From assembly GCA_013215655.1 (NCBI GenBank), contig JABSOX010000010.1:124001-188000 (forward strand): a DNA stretch of 64,000 bases, in the 5' to 3' direction. Positions within the stretch are counted from its first letter, which is position 1, and every line of letters starts with the position of its first letter. The translations under genes were made by a program, and so were the position numbers. Source of the stretch: Colwellia sp. (GTDB lineage: Bacteria; Pseudomonadota; Gammaproteobacteria; Enterobacterales; Alteromonadaceae). Positions 36,055-44,841 of the stretch are shown here, one piece after another. A model generated the notes under the pieces. It did not search any database and had not been told where the DNA came from. It saw only the letters and a list, made by a program, of their open reading frames with translations.

Positions 36055-37308
36055 ATGGATATTGTTAGAACTACTAAAAAATCAATCTTTACCAAATATC
36101 GTTGGCTTTTTATTGCGGTGTTTTCATTATTTATTCTTTATTTTTTTAATCAAGCGGTTGTCGGTAGTGACTTTACCTCGCAACGTTCCAAATTATTATT
36201 TGCCACGGTAGAGCGTGGTGAGTTCACCATTAAGGTTCGTGGTCCGGGTATATTAACGCCAAAAGAGTTTCGCTGGATTGCCTCTGACGTTGCCGGGCGC
36301 GCCGAACGTGTCTTAGTTAAGCCGGGTGCTCATGTTAAAGCCGGTGATTTATTAATTGAGTTAACTAATCCACAGCTTGAGCGAAAACTAGAAGAAACAC
36401 GCTGGGAATTAGAGGCACAAGAGGCGGAAACACAAGCTTCGTTGGTTGATTTGGAATCACAGTTACTGGATCAAAAAGCCAAAGTTTTTAATGCGAAGTT
36501 AGATTTTGAAACAGTCGCAATGCGTTTAAGAGCTGAAACAGAATTATTTGATAATGGCGCACAAGCGGTTTCAAAGCTTGATTATGAAAAAACAAAATTA
36601 CAAAATTCACAAACACGAGAGCGCTGGAATATAGAGCAACAACGTGAAGTTAAGATGAAAGAAAGTGTTGTTGCTAATAAAAATGCGCTTAATGCTCGAC
36701 TCAATAAAATGCGTAAAACCTTACAAAGTATGCAAGAACAAGTGGCGAATTTACAAGTAAGAGCAACTATTGATAGCGTAGTGCAAGATGTTGCCATTGA
36801 AGCAGGTCAACAAGTCATCATGGGTAGCAATCTCGCGAAACTGGCACAACAAAATGAACTCATTGCTGAGTTACAAATTCCGGAACTAGCTATCCGTGAC
36901 GTGACTTTGGGGCAATCGGTGATGATTGATACCCGTAATAACCAAATTGTAGGTACTGTTATTCGTATTGCCCCAGCGGTTAATAATGGAGCAGTACAAG
37001 TTGATGTTGCTTTGGTTGCACCTCTGCCTAGTGATGCCCGTCCAGATTTAAGCATTGATGGTGAAATTCTTGTTGCGCAAATAGAGGATGCTTTATTTGT
37101 ACGTCGTCCGTCTTTTGCGCAAAGTAATCGAAGCGTAAAAATTTTTAAATTAGATGCTACTGGCGATGTTGCGAATCGTGTTGCTGTAGAATTTGGCCGC
37201 GGCTCGGTACAAACAATTCAAGTAAAAAGTGGTTTGTCTGCAGGCGATCAAATCATTATTTCTCAAAGTGAAGAAATTCAACGTTTTAATAAAATATCAA
37301 TTAAATAA
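36055..37308 (+). CDS. HlyD/MacA-like periplasmic adaptor (membrane fusion protein)
   Basis: A 417-residue protein with one N-terminal membrane anchor (WLFIAVFSLFILYFFNQAVV), a split lipoyl domain (VLVKPGAHVKAGDLLIELTNP), a long coiled-coil hairpin (about 115-235, heptads of E/L/Q) and a beta-barrel region. MacA-type adaptors couple an inner-membrane ABC exporter to an outer-membrane channel. The ATP-binding and permease genes follow directly. A two-component system downstream probably controls this set. No outer-membrane TolC homologue is present nearby. Confidence 0.85.
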   Translation: MDIVRTTKKSIFTKYRWLFIAVFSLFILYFFNQAVVGSDFTSQRSKLLFATVERGEFTIKVRGPGILTPKEFRWIASDVAGRAERVLVKPGAHVKAGDLLIELTNPQLERKLEETRWELEAQEAETQASLVDLESQLLDQKAKVFNAKLDFETVAMRLRAETELFDNGAQAVSKLDYEKTKLQNSQTRERWNIEQQREVKMKESVVANKNALNARLNKMRKTLQSMQEQVANLQVRATIDSVVQDVAIEAGQQVIMGSNLAKLAQQNELIAELQIPELAIRDVTLGQSVMIDTRNNQIVGTVIRIAPAVNNGAVQVDVALVAPLPSDARPDLSIDGEILVAQIEDALFVRRPSFAQSNRSVKIFKLDATGDVANRVAVEFGRGSVQTIQVKSGLSAGDQIIISQSEEIQRFNKISIK

Positions 37309-37403
37309 TGACTACAAGTGTGGCAAAAAATATTAACCCTTAGAGCAAATACTAACCTAAATAATAAACCAAATATTAAGTTACGACAGGAAGGAATATA
37401 AAA

Positions 37404-38117
37404 ATGACTGAACAAGTATTGATTAAACTTAACAATGTAAAAAAAGTATTTTATACCGACGAAGTAGAAACGCATGCTTTATCAGATATTAACCTAGCCA
37501 TTAATGCCGGTGAATATGTTTCTATTTCTGGTCCTTCTGGATGTGGGAAGTCAACCTTGTTATCTGTACTTGGTTTACTTGATATCGCAACACATGGTGA
37601 GTATGAACTTAATGGACATCAAGTGATTAATTTAAAAAATGCCGATCGTGCTCGTATTCGTAATAAAGAAGTCGGTTTTATTTTTCAATCCTTTAATTTA
37701 ATTAGTGACTTAACCGTAGAAGAAAATGTCGCGTTGCCATTAACCTACCGTGATGACTACAGTAATCAACAAATAAAAGATGCAGTAAAAGTCGCTTTAG
37801 AAAAAGTAGATATGAACCATCGTGGTAATCATTTTCCTTCGCAATTATCTGGCGGTCAACAACAACGTGTTGCCGTCGCACGAGCTATTGCGGGTAATCC
37901 TTCCATTATTCTCGCCGATGAACCAACCGGTAATTTAGACAGTAAAAATGCGGAGGCAGTAATGGCCTTGCTTGATAGCTTACATCAAGACGGTGCCACC
38001 ATTTGCATGGTCACCCATGATCCACGTTCTGCCAAAAGAGCAGAACGCTTGATCGAAATACTTGATGGTAAAATAACCGCTGACAATGTTATTAATCGCG
38101 GTATTCACGCAGCCTAA
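37404..38117 (+). CDS. ABC transporter ATP-binding protein (MacB/LolD-like)
   Basis: A 237-residue ATPase. It has Walker A GPSGCGKST (about 39-47), Q-loop FIFQSFNLI, signature LSGGQQQRVAVARAI, Walker B ILADEPTGNLDS and the H-loop MVTHDP. It belongs to the MacB/LolD/FtsE branch that drives mechanotransmission exporters, not importers. It has RBS GGAAGG, and the permease gene follows after 21 bp. It is part of the exporter encoded by 36055-40562. Confidence 0.92.
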   Translation: MTEQVLIKLNNVKKVFYTDEVETHALSDINLAINAGEYVSISGPSGCGKSTLLSVLGLLDIATHGEYELNGHQVINLKNADRARIRNKEVGFIFQSFNLISDLTVEENVALPLTYRDDYSNQQIKDAVKVALEKVDMNHRGNHFPSQLSGGQQQRVAVARAIAGNPSIILADEPTGNLDSKNAEAVMALLDSLHQDGATICMVTHDPRSAKRAERLIEILDGKITADNVINRGIHAA

Positions 38118-38138
38118 CTAAACGCTAAGGAGATAAAT

Positions 38139-40562
38139 ATGAAATGGTTATTTGATATTAAATATGCTTATCGGATGTTGCTTAAAAACCCCGGTTTTAC
38201 TTCCCTTACGGTTTCGGTAATGGCGGCAGGTTTAGGAATTTGCGTCTTTATGCTGGCGTTTATTGCAACAGTAATAACACGTCCGTTGCCGTTTGAACAA
38301 GGTGAACAAATGCATGTCATTGAGCTTGAGTATGATGGTATGCATTATAACGGTGGCTCAATCATGCATCCTGATTACTTGACGATTAAAGAACAGAGTA
38401 ATAGTTATAGTGAGATTGGTGCGTATTATAATGCAACTGCAAATTTAAGTAATGGCGATCGTGCTCAACGTTATTCTTCGGTGGTCACCGAAGCGAATAT
38501 GTTTTCATTTACCAAGACTTCACCTTTGATGGGGCGTGACTTTACTGATCATGATGCTATGTCGGGCGCTGAACCCGTAACTGTAATTGGTTATGAAATT
38601 TGGCAAAATTATTTTAATGGTGATCAGTCTGTTGTTGGTCAAAGTGTAAAAATTAACGGTGTTGATACTTTGATTATTGGGGTGATGCCAGAGGGGTATT
38701 TATTTCCTGTAGCGGCTCAATTGTGGCAACCACTGACAGAAGATGCTACTCGTGTTAAACGCAGTGAAGCGGCCCACATGAGCATTTACGTAAAGAAAAA
38801 GCCAGAAGTCAGTATTGAACAAGCCAATCAAGAAGTGAAAGATATTATGAGTAAAATTGCTCAACAATATCCAGAAACAAACAGTAAAAGCAGCGCTTAT
38901 GTGACGACCTTTCAAAAATGGGTGATGGGTGATGGCACAGATATGATCATTGGTTTGATGTTAACGGCGGTTGGTTTTGTTTTAATTTTGGCTTGTGTCA
39001 ATGTCGGTAATTTACTTTTTGCACGTGCTAATGAACGAGCTAAAGAAACGGCGATTCGCGTCGCCCTAGGTGCACCAAGAACTCGTCTTATCATGCAAAT
39101 GATGTGGGAAAGTGTTTTTATTTGTGGGTTGGGTGGTCTTTTTGGATTATTTCTAGCGGCATGGAGTTTAGAGCTATTACAGGTGATTTTACCGCAAATG
39201 TTACCGATGTCAGTACCTTTTTGGTGGAGCATGTCTTTAGATAGTGAACTGATATTACAATCGATTATGATCATTTTGGTGACTGCATTGGTTACCGGTA
39301 TTTTACCTGCGTGGAAAATGTCGAGTAGTGATTTTAATGCGGTGCTTAGAGATGGTACTCGTGGATCTGTGGGAAAAAAGGCAGGACGCATTAATCGATT
39401 TTTGGTGATAGTTGAAGTGGCACTATCATGTATTCTACTGAGCTTGTCTGGTGTTCTATTTGTTGTTTTGCAAGAAGTTAACAGCTCAAATTTTGGTGCG
39501 AATATTGAAAATAAATTGACCGCTCGTATTGGCTTACCACAAGTTAATTATCAGGAAGACAGCAAACGTATACAGTATTACCAACGTTTACTTACTAAGT
39601 TATCTACTATTCCTGGGGTGAACAGTGTTGGCGCCATTTCTGGTTTACCGGGTAGTGGCAATGGTTATTTAGCGTTTCAACCTGAAGGTTATGAAGTGAC
39701 TGAAAACCAATATCCTCGTACAGGCCAAGGTGTTACTTATATTGGCAGTATGCAAGCGATGGAGATGAAGCTACTTGAAGGACGCTACTTTGATAGTAGA
39801 GATCGTGTTGATTCGTTGCCTGTTACGGTGATCACAGAATCAATGGCAACAAAATACTGGCCTACAGGTTCCGCATTAGGTAAACGTTTTAAGTATGTTG
39901 AAAGTGAAGATCAGCCGTGGTTAACCGTGGTGGGTGTTGTTAATCATGTTATTCATGGTCAACCGTTTTCAGGCGTAAAACATAGAACCACAGCCTATTT
40001 ACCATTCACTCAGCAAACCCGTCGCTTTATGAGTATATTTATTGATACCCAAGGTGATTCTGAGCAATATAATGAAGCGTTAATTTCAGCGGTGGCGAGT
40101 ATTGACCCAGAAGTACCTGCTTATAGTATTTCGACATTAACTGAACGATTAAGACGTAGTACCGGTGGTATGAACTTTATTCGCGACTTATTTGCCGTCT
40201 TTGCAGCTTGTGCGTTACTACTCGCATCAAGTGGTATTTATGGAGTATTGGCAAATAGTACCAGTAGAAGAACACAAGAAATTGGCATTCGTCGTGCTAT
40301 CGGTGCTAGTGATGAAAAAGTATTGTCAATGTTAATGAAACAAGGCTGGGTACAATTAATCATTGGTTTAGTTGTTGGTTTGCCCATTGGTTATTTGGTT
40401 AGTCAGGGCGTAGTGCAAATGCTTGCCCCTGAGACAAATAATTACTACATCGTTTTTGTTATTATTCCTGTTATCATCAGTTTAGTGGTGACGCTTGCGA
40501 CTTTTGTACCGGCGAAGCGTGCCATTAAAATGGAACCTTGCAGTGCATTAAGATATGAATAA
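38139..40562 (+). CDS. FtsX/MacB-type ABC permease, duplicated (ADOP-like)
   Basis: An 807-residue membrane protein with two repeated units, each a helix plus a periplasmic MacB-core domain plus an FtsX domain. FtsX segments are visible at NVGNLLFARANERAKETAIRVALGA in the first half and at IYGVLANSTSRRTQEIGIRRAIGA in the second. This two-copy design is the acidobacterial-duplicated-orphan-permease (ADOP) type, so a single chain may act where MacB needs a dimer. The cargo is unknown, and peptide or lipid efflux is typical of the group. A perfect hairpin follows the gene. Confidence 0.86.
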   Translation: MKWLFDIKYAYRMLLKNPGFTSLTVSVMAAGLGICVFMLAFIATVITRPLPFEQGEQMHVIELEYDGMHYNGGSIMHPDYLTIKEQSNSYSEIGAYYNATANLSNGDRAQRYSSVVTEANMFSFTKTSPLMGRDFTDHDAMSGAEPVTVIGYEIWQNYFNGDQSVVGQSVKINGVDTLIIGVMPEGYLFPVAAQLWQPLTEDATRVKRSEAAHMSIYVKKKPEVSIEQANQEVKDIMSKIAQQYPETNSKSSAYVTTFQKWVMGDGTDMIIGLMLTAVGFVLILACVNVGNLLFARANERAKETAIRVALGAPRTRLIMQMMWESVFICGLGGLFGLFLAAWSLELLQVILPQMLPMSVPFWWSMSLDSELILQSIMIILVTALVTGILPAWKMSSSDFNAVLRDGTRGSVGKKAGRINRFLVIVEVALSCILLSLSGVLFVVLQEVNSSNFGANIENKLTARIGLPQVNYQEDSKRIQYYQRLLTKLSTIPGVNSVGAISGLPGSGNGYLAFQPEGYEVTENQYPRTGQGVTYIGSMQAMEMKLLEGRYFDSRDRVDSLPVTVITESMATKYWPTGSALGKRFKYVESEDQPWLTVVGVVNHVIHGQPFSGVKHRTTAYLPFTQQTRRFMSIFIDTQGDSEQYNEALISAVASIDPEVPAYSISTLTERLRRSTGGMNFIRDLFAVFAACALLLASSGIYGVLANSTSRRTQEIGIRRAIGASDEKVLSMLMKQGWVQLIIGLVVGLPIGYLVSQGVVQMLAPETNNYYIVFVIIPVIISLVVTLATFVPAKRAIKMEPCSALRYE

Positions 40563-40575
40563 AAAATAGCGTAAC

Positions 40576-40605
40576 TGAGGCATAATGATGTGCCTCATTT
40601 TATTC
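40576..40605 (+). terminator. Terminator after the ABC permease gene
   Basis: Arms TGAGGCA (40576-40582) and TGCCTCA (40591-40597) with an 8-nt loop, followed by TTTTATT. It separates the exporter from the two-component genes, which then need their own promoter or read-through. Confidence 0.7.
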
Positions 40606-40636
40606 GTAAGTTCTTCATTAATTTTTAGGAATTCAA

Positions 40637-42037
40637 TTGAGTCAAACCAAACACCCACGGATTTTAGTTGCAGATGATGACCACAACATTTTAGCGGCGC
40701 TCAAATTATTGTTATCCTGTGCAGATTATGAAGTGACCTTAGCTTCTCAACCTGAGCAGGTTGTTCGACTGTTTAAACAAGAAAGCTTTGCTTGTGTATT
40801 GCTTGATTTAAACTTTAATCTTGATACCACTTCGGGTGAAGAAGGCTTGTTATTAATAGAACAACTTAAACAAATTGATGACGCTGTACCTGTGGTGGTG
40901 ATGACCGGATGGGCAACGGTTGAATTGGCGGTTAATACCATGCAAAAAGGAGCCGCTGATTTTATTCAAAAACCTTGGGAAAACGAACGAGTTTTGGCTA
41001 TTGTCGAAACCCAAATTCGTCTTGCCAAACAATTTCATCAAACGCAAAAACTAGGTCAGGAAAATCAATTATTAAAAGCAGAAAGTGGTCGGTTTGAACC
41101 TTTAATCGCTGAATCACAAAGTATGAAACAAGTATTAACTATGGCTAATCAAGTGGCGATAAGTGATATTAATGTATTGATTATCGGTGAAAATGGTACA
41201 GGGAAAAGTTTATTAGCTGAACATATTCATGAAATGTCAGGACGCTCAGAGCATTCACTTATTAATGTCAATATGGGAGCCATAACAGAAAGCCTTTTTG
41301 AAAGTGAGATGTTTGGTCATGTTAAAGGGGCTTTTACGGATGCTCGCGAGAATAGAATTGGTCGATTTGAATTGGCCGAGCAAGGTAGCTTATTTTTAGA
41401 TGAAATTGGTAATATTCCGCTGTCACAACAATCAAAACTATTGCGAGTACTTGAGTCTCAACAATTTGAAAAAGTCGGTTCTAGTAAAACCCAACAAGCG
41501 GATGTGCGTATTATTGCTGCTACCAATGCCAATATTGAGCAATTTGTTAAAGACGGATTGTTCCGACAAGATTTGCTCTATCGATTAAATACTGTGGTGC
41601 TTGAATTGCCGCCATTACGGCAACGACTTGATGATATTGTGCCGATGGCGGAATATTTCCTCGATAAATTTTCTAAAAAATATCAACGAAATGACTTATA
41701 TTTTTCAGCCGCCGCAACAACCGAGTTAATCACATATCAATGGCCGGGAAATATTAGAGAGCTTAATCATATGATTGAACGAGCGGTTGTTTTGTCTACC
41801 GAGCAAGAAATATGTCTTACTCAACTGGTATTAACGCCAAAAGCTGCTGATGTAGCTATCAATAAACAAGGTCTAGATGATTACTCAGATGAGCTTGAGC
41901 GTACATTGGATGATATTGAAAGTGAAATTATTCAACGGCGACTACAGCGCCATGGTGGTAACATGGTAGATGTGGCTAAATCTTTAGGATTAAGTCGTAG
42001 TGCCTTTTACCGTAGAATTGACAAATATAACTTGTAA
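40637..42037 (+). CDS. NtrC-family response regulator with GAFTDA variant loop
   Basis: A 466-residue regulator. A receiver domain (VADDDHNILAALK, with phosphoacceptor Asp in VLLDLNF) is followed by an AAA+ domain with Walker A GENGTGKS and Walker B LFLDEIG. A Fis-type helix-turn-helix ends it (NMVDVAKSLGLSRSAFYRRI). The sigma-54-contacting loop usually reads GAFTGA but here is GAFTDA (GHVKGAFTDARENRIGRFE). It starts with a TTG and is followed after 12 bp by its probable cognate kinase. It likely regulates the preceding exporter. Confidence 0.9.
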   Translation: MSQTKHPRILVADDDHNILAALKLLLSCADYEVTLASQPEQVVRLFKQESFACVLLDLNFNLDTTSGEEGLLLIEQLKQIDDAVPVVVMTGWATVELAVNTMQKGAADFIQKPWENERVLAIVETQIRLAKQFHQTQKLGQENQLLKAESGRFEPLIAESQSMKQVLTMANQVAISDINVLIIGENGTGKSLLAEHIHEMSGRSEHSLINVNMGAITESLFESEMFGHVKGAFTDARENRIGRFELAEQGSLFLDEIGNIPLSQQSKLLRVLESQQFEKVGSSKTQQADVRIIAATNANIEQFVKDGLFRQDLLYRLNTVVLELPPLRQRLDDIVPMAEYFLDKFSKKYQRNDLYFSAAATTELITYQWPGNIRELNHMIERAVVLSTEQEICLTQLVLTPKAADVAINKQGLDDYSDELERTLDDIESEIIQRRLQRHGGNMVDVAKSLGLSRSAFYRRIDKYNL

Positions 42038-42049
42038 AATGAGTGACCA

Positions 42050-43396
42050 TTGAGTAATAAAAAACGTATTAAATTTGAACATCAATTATTAAAATACTTA
42101 CTCGTTGCTACTTTGGTGCCAGCGTTATTGTTGTTATATACCTTGTGGCACTACCAAGCATCAACAAATTTAATGGCATTAATATTTCTGTTTTTATTTT
42201 GTTTGATTGGTTATTGTGCATCAACCCTATTTCAAAAAATTACTTATCAATTTCGTACCTTATCAAACCTACTTGAAGGTATGGCCCATGGTGACTATTC
42301 ACTGAGAGGTCGGCGTTATGGTGTTGATGATTCGTTAGGGCAATTGGTTGGGCAAATAAATGGTTTAGCTGAGACCTTGATAGAGCAACGCTTTACTGCT
42401 CACGAGAGTCAGCTTTTAGTCAGTAAAGTCATCCAGCATATTGATGTTGCCATTATTGCTGTTGATGAAAATAAGCATTTAGCTTTACTTAATCCTGCTG
42501 CTGAAAAACTGCTTAATGTAGAATCTGCGAAAGTATTACATCAACCCCTTGATCATATTGCCCAGCGGTTATTAACAACCACAACAGAGCAAGTGGTGGA
42601 ATTGAACTTTGCTAAGGGTAAACGGAAATTTCAGGTGATACGCGACCAATATCGTGAACATGGGCAACAACATGAATTGTTTTTTGTTACCGATGTGAAT
42701 GTTTTATTAAGAGACCATGAGCGCCAAGCGTGGCAGAATTTGATTCGTGTCTTAAGTCATGAAATCAATAATTCACTAGCGCCTATTGCTTCCTTAGCAA
42801 ATACGTTACAAACATTAGCCAGTAAACAAGAACTAAACTCTAATTTTTCACAACACCTTGCAGAAGGTTTAGAGATAATTACCGAGCGTGCACAAAGCTT
42901 AAAAATATTTATTAATAGTTATCGCCAATTAACCCATTTGCCTGAGCCTAAAAAAGTTGCAATACACTTACAGACTTTATTTGATAAAATTATCCCCCTA
43001 TTCAATAAGAGAAAAATAGCTGTAGACTGCCAACATCAACAACTGATTTTTGTTGATCCGGTACAGTTTGAACAAGTACTTATCAATTTGCTAAAAAATG
43101 CTGATGAAGCTATGGCAGATGGTTCAAAGTCTATCTTGATAAAGGTGAATCGCGAAGCTGATTCAATCACGGTTAATATTATTGATAGTGGTGTCGGTAT
43201 TAAAAATACAGACAACTTGTTTACACCTTTTTATACCACTAAAAAACAAGGCAGTGGCATTGGTTTGGTATTGTGTAGACAAATTATTGAAGCACATCAG
43301 GGGGACTTATCTCTCGAAAACCGTAGTGATCAGCAAGGCTGTATTGTTAAAATTGAATTACCAATAGCCATTAAAAACATAAAAGAAGGACAATAA
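42050..43396 (+). CDS. Sensor histidine kinase of the NtrY/AtoS type
   Basis: A 448-residue kinase with two N-terminal membrane helices (about 10-62), a HAMP-like linker, a PAS domain (about 130-215) and a HisKA/HATPase core. The phosphoacceptor is in LSHEINNSLAPI, and ATP-binding segments are LLKNADEA, DSGVGI and GSGIGLVLC. It begins at TTG. It should phosphorylate the NtrC-type regulator encoded just upstream in response to an envelope signal. The sensed signal is not known. Confidence 0.88.
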   Translation: MSNKKRIKFEHQLLKYLLVATLVPALLLLYTLWHYQASTNLMALIFLFLFCLIGYCASTLFQKITYQFRTLSNLLEGMAHGDYSLRGRRYGVDDSLGQLVGQINGLAETLIEQRFTAHESQLLVSKVIQHIDVAIIAVDENKHLALLNPAAEKLLNVESAKVLHQPLDHIAQRLLTTTTEQVVELNFAKGKRKFQVIRDQYREHGQQHELFFVTDVNVLLRDHERQAWQNLIRVLSHEINNSLAPIASLANTLQTLASKQELNSNFSQHLAEGLEIITERAQSLKIFINSYRQLTHLPEPKKVAIHLQTLFDKIIPLFNKRKIAVDCQHQQLIFVDPVQFEQVLINLLKNADEAMADGSKSILIKVNREADSITVNIIDSGVGIKNTDNLFTPFYTTKKQGSGIGLVLCRQIIEAHQGDLSLENRSDQQGCIVKIELPIAIKNIKEGQ

Positions 43397-43397
43397 A

Positions 43398-43922
43398 GTG
43401 TTAGTACGTATTTTACTCTTGTTGATGATTTTCAGTGGTATAAGTAGTGCTGCTAGTTATGCAAGTTCGTCGCAAGCAAAAGTTGGACAAGAAAAAACAT
43501 CACCAGAAAATTCGGCACAAGAAAGATTAGATCATGATCAGTGGCTTAAAGACAGGTTTAGTGATCAGCATGAACAGCTTATTCCGATAGTTGCCGTCGC
43601 TGATATGTTTTATTCATGTAATAAAATACGAAAAACAGATCCTGTTGAATATCAAATAAAAGAACTGATCACGGAGGTGGATAAAGGTGTACTGGCTGAA
43701 AAATTAAGCCAATGCTTGGCAGATGACTTGGTAAAGTCTGAGGTTGCGTTAAATTTTGGTTTATTGGGGTGTTTTCATGAACAATTGGCGCAATTACCTA
43801 GTGAAGAAAAACAACAAAAAATGAAATTAGTAAAACAAGCGATAGCTGCGCTTTCTCGAGCAGAGCGTCAAAAAAATTTTACCCAATGTGTTACTGACCA
43901 AGCGATAGGGTACTTAAAATAG
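43398..43922 (+). CDS. Secreted protein of unknown function, third gene of the two-component operon
   Basis: A 174-residue protein that starts at a GTG one base after the kinase stop codon. A signal peptide (LVRILLLLMIFSGISSAASYA) is followed by a charged helical region with three to four cysteines (FYSCNKIR, LSQCLADDL, LLGCFHEQL, FTQCVTDQ), which could form disulfides in the periplasm. I recognise no family. Its tight coupling to a sensor kinase suggests an accessory periplasmic partner of the sensor, but that is inference. Confidence 0.65.
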   Translation: MLVRILLLLMIFSGISSAASYASSSQAKVGQEKTSPENSAQERLDHDQWLKDRFSDQHEQLIPIVAVADMFYSCNKIRKTDPVEYQIKELITEVDKGVLAEKLSQCLADDLVKSEVALNFGLLGCFHEQLAQLPSEEKQQKMKLVKQAIAALSRAERQKNFTQCVTDQAIGYLK

Positions 43923-43946
43923 CTTAATGAGATCTCAACGTAGGTC

Positions 43947-44363
43947 TTATAAAGATTGATCGTCAGATGAATTATTATTAGTTTCTTGTAATTTATTTTT
44001 TTTAACTGACTTTTTGCCATCAGAAAATGAGCTGGGCAATATTTCTACACCCACTAATCTTCCTAACTTAATCATCACCGGAATGGTGATTGGTGCAAAA
44101 GGTAATATCGCAAAAACACCCAAGCCAAGGCCTTTTAAAACATCTAAAAATTGTTGATTGGCAATGGTCATTTCTTCGGGAGTGGCTTGACGCATGGTAT
44201 AGCGCCGATAAATACTCAGCATTTCTTTTGTTTCAGCTTTTTCTTGTGACAAAGCGATTTTAAGCCGTAGCATTTGACGCTTAAAGCGAAAGGTAGTGCG
44301 TTTTCGGCTGATCACTATGACGCGAATGGGGGCTTTGACGAAATGAATCCATATTTTCATCAT
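43947..44363 (-). CDS. Small LETM1-like membrane protein
   Basis: A 138-residue protein. A basic N-terminal region precedes a hydrophobic segment (FLDVLKGLGLGVFAILPFAPITIPVMIKLGRLVGVEILPSSF), whose LPF-P-x-P-x-K-LGR-LPSSF spacing resembles the LETM1 core region. The C-terminal tail is polar and low-complexity (KKNKLQETNNNSSDDQ). Bacterial LETM1-like proteins are poorly understood, and mitochondrial relatives affect ion exchange and ribosome binding. It lies between a plus-strand operon and a plus-strand TonB receptor gene, on the opposite strand, with no partner. Confidence 0.65.
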   Translation of the reverse strand: MMKIWIHFVKAPIRVIVISRKRTTFRFKRQMLRLKIALSQEKAETKEMLSIYRRYTMRQATPEEMTIANQQFLDVLKGLGLGVFAILPFAPITIPVMIKLGRLVGVEILPSSFSDGKKSVKKNKLQETNNNSSDDQSL

Positions 44364-44841
44364 TCAATTCTCCCACATCAGCGAACCAAAGTAAGTAATA
44401 CTTTCACAGCTTGTTACGAATAATAACAATTCCATTGCTAACTAGCCTATTTACAAATTTGAACTGTATTCGGAAAAGTAGAAAAATACCAAATATGTAC
44501 AGGTGTTTCTTTTATTAGAGCTAATTTTAATCGTTTTATTGTGGATAAAGCCTCAGCACAAATATTTAGAAATATGTCATTTATGTCAAATTTGTAATAA
44601 ATGTTATTAATATATTTTGCTAAATTGTGCTTCTGCTTAAATGTATCAAATTGTTTTAATTGAAATAAAACCTTCCTGTAAGGATTAGTGATTTTTTGTG
44701 TCTTTATTGCTTTACATCATAAAGTGCCATTCGTCACAAAGCTAGGTTATCTCAGATTTAATCTGTGATACGGTGAGGGTAACCGCAATTTAACAATATT
44801 TTTACAAAGACGGTTGAATATTTCTAGGGGAAATAAAAAAC
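44364..44841. other. Intergenic region upstream of the TonB-dependent receptor
   Basis: 478 bp without a gene, presumably holding the receptor promoter. The only structured element I see is the imperfect palindrome at 44748-44770. Confidence 0.5.
44748..44770. promoter_or_regulatory. Palindromic operator candidate before the TonB-dependent receptor
   Basis: Arms TATCTCAGATT (44748-44758) and AATCTGTGATA (44760-44770) are inverted repeats of 11 bp with one mismatch about a single central base. It lies 72 bp before the receptor start, a place where repressors often bind. Confidence 0.45.

Noticed and set aside
36008-36211. A short plus-strand frame overlapping the start of the MacA-like adaptor
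   Set aside because: It is an out-of-frame reading of the same sequence; the adaptor has clear family domains.
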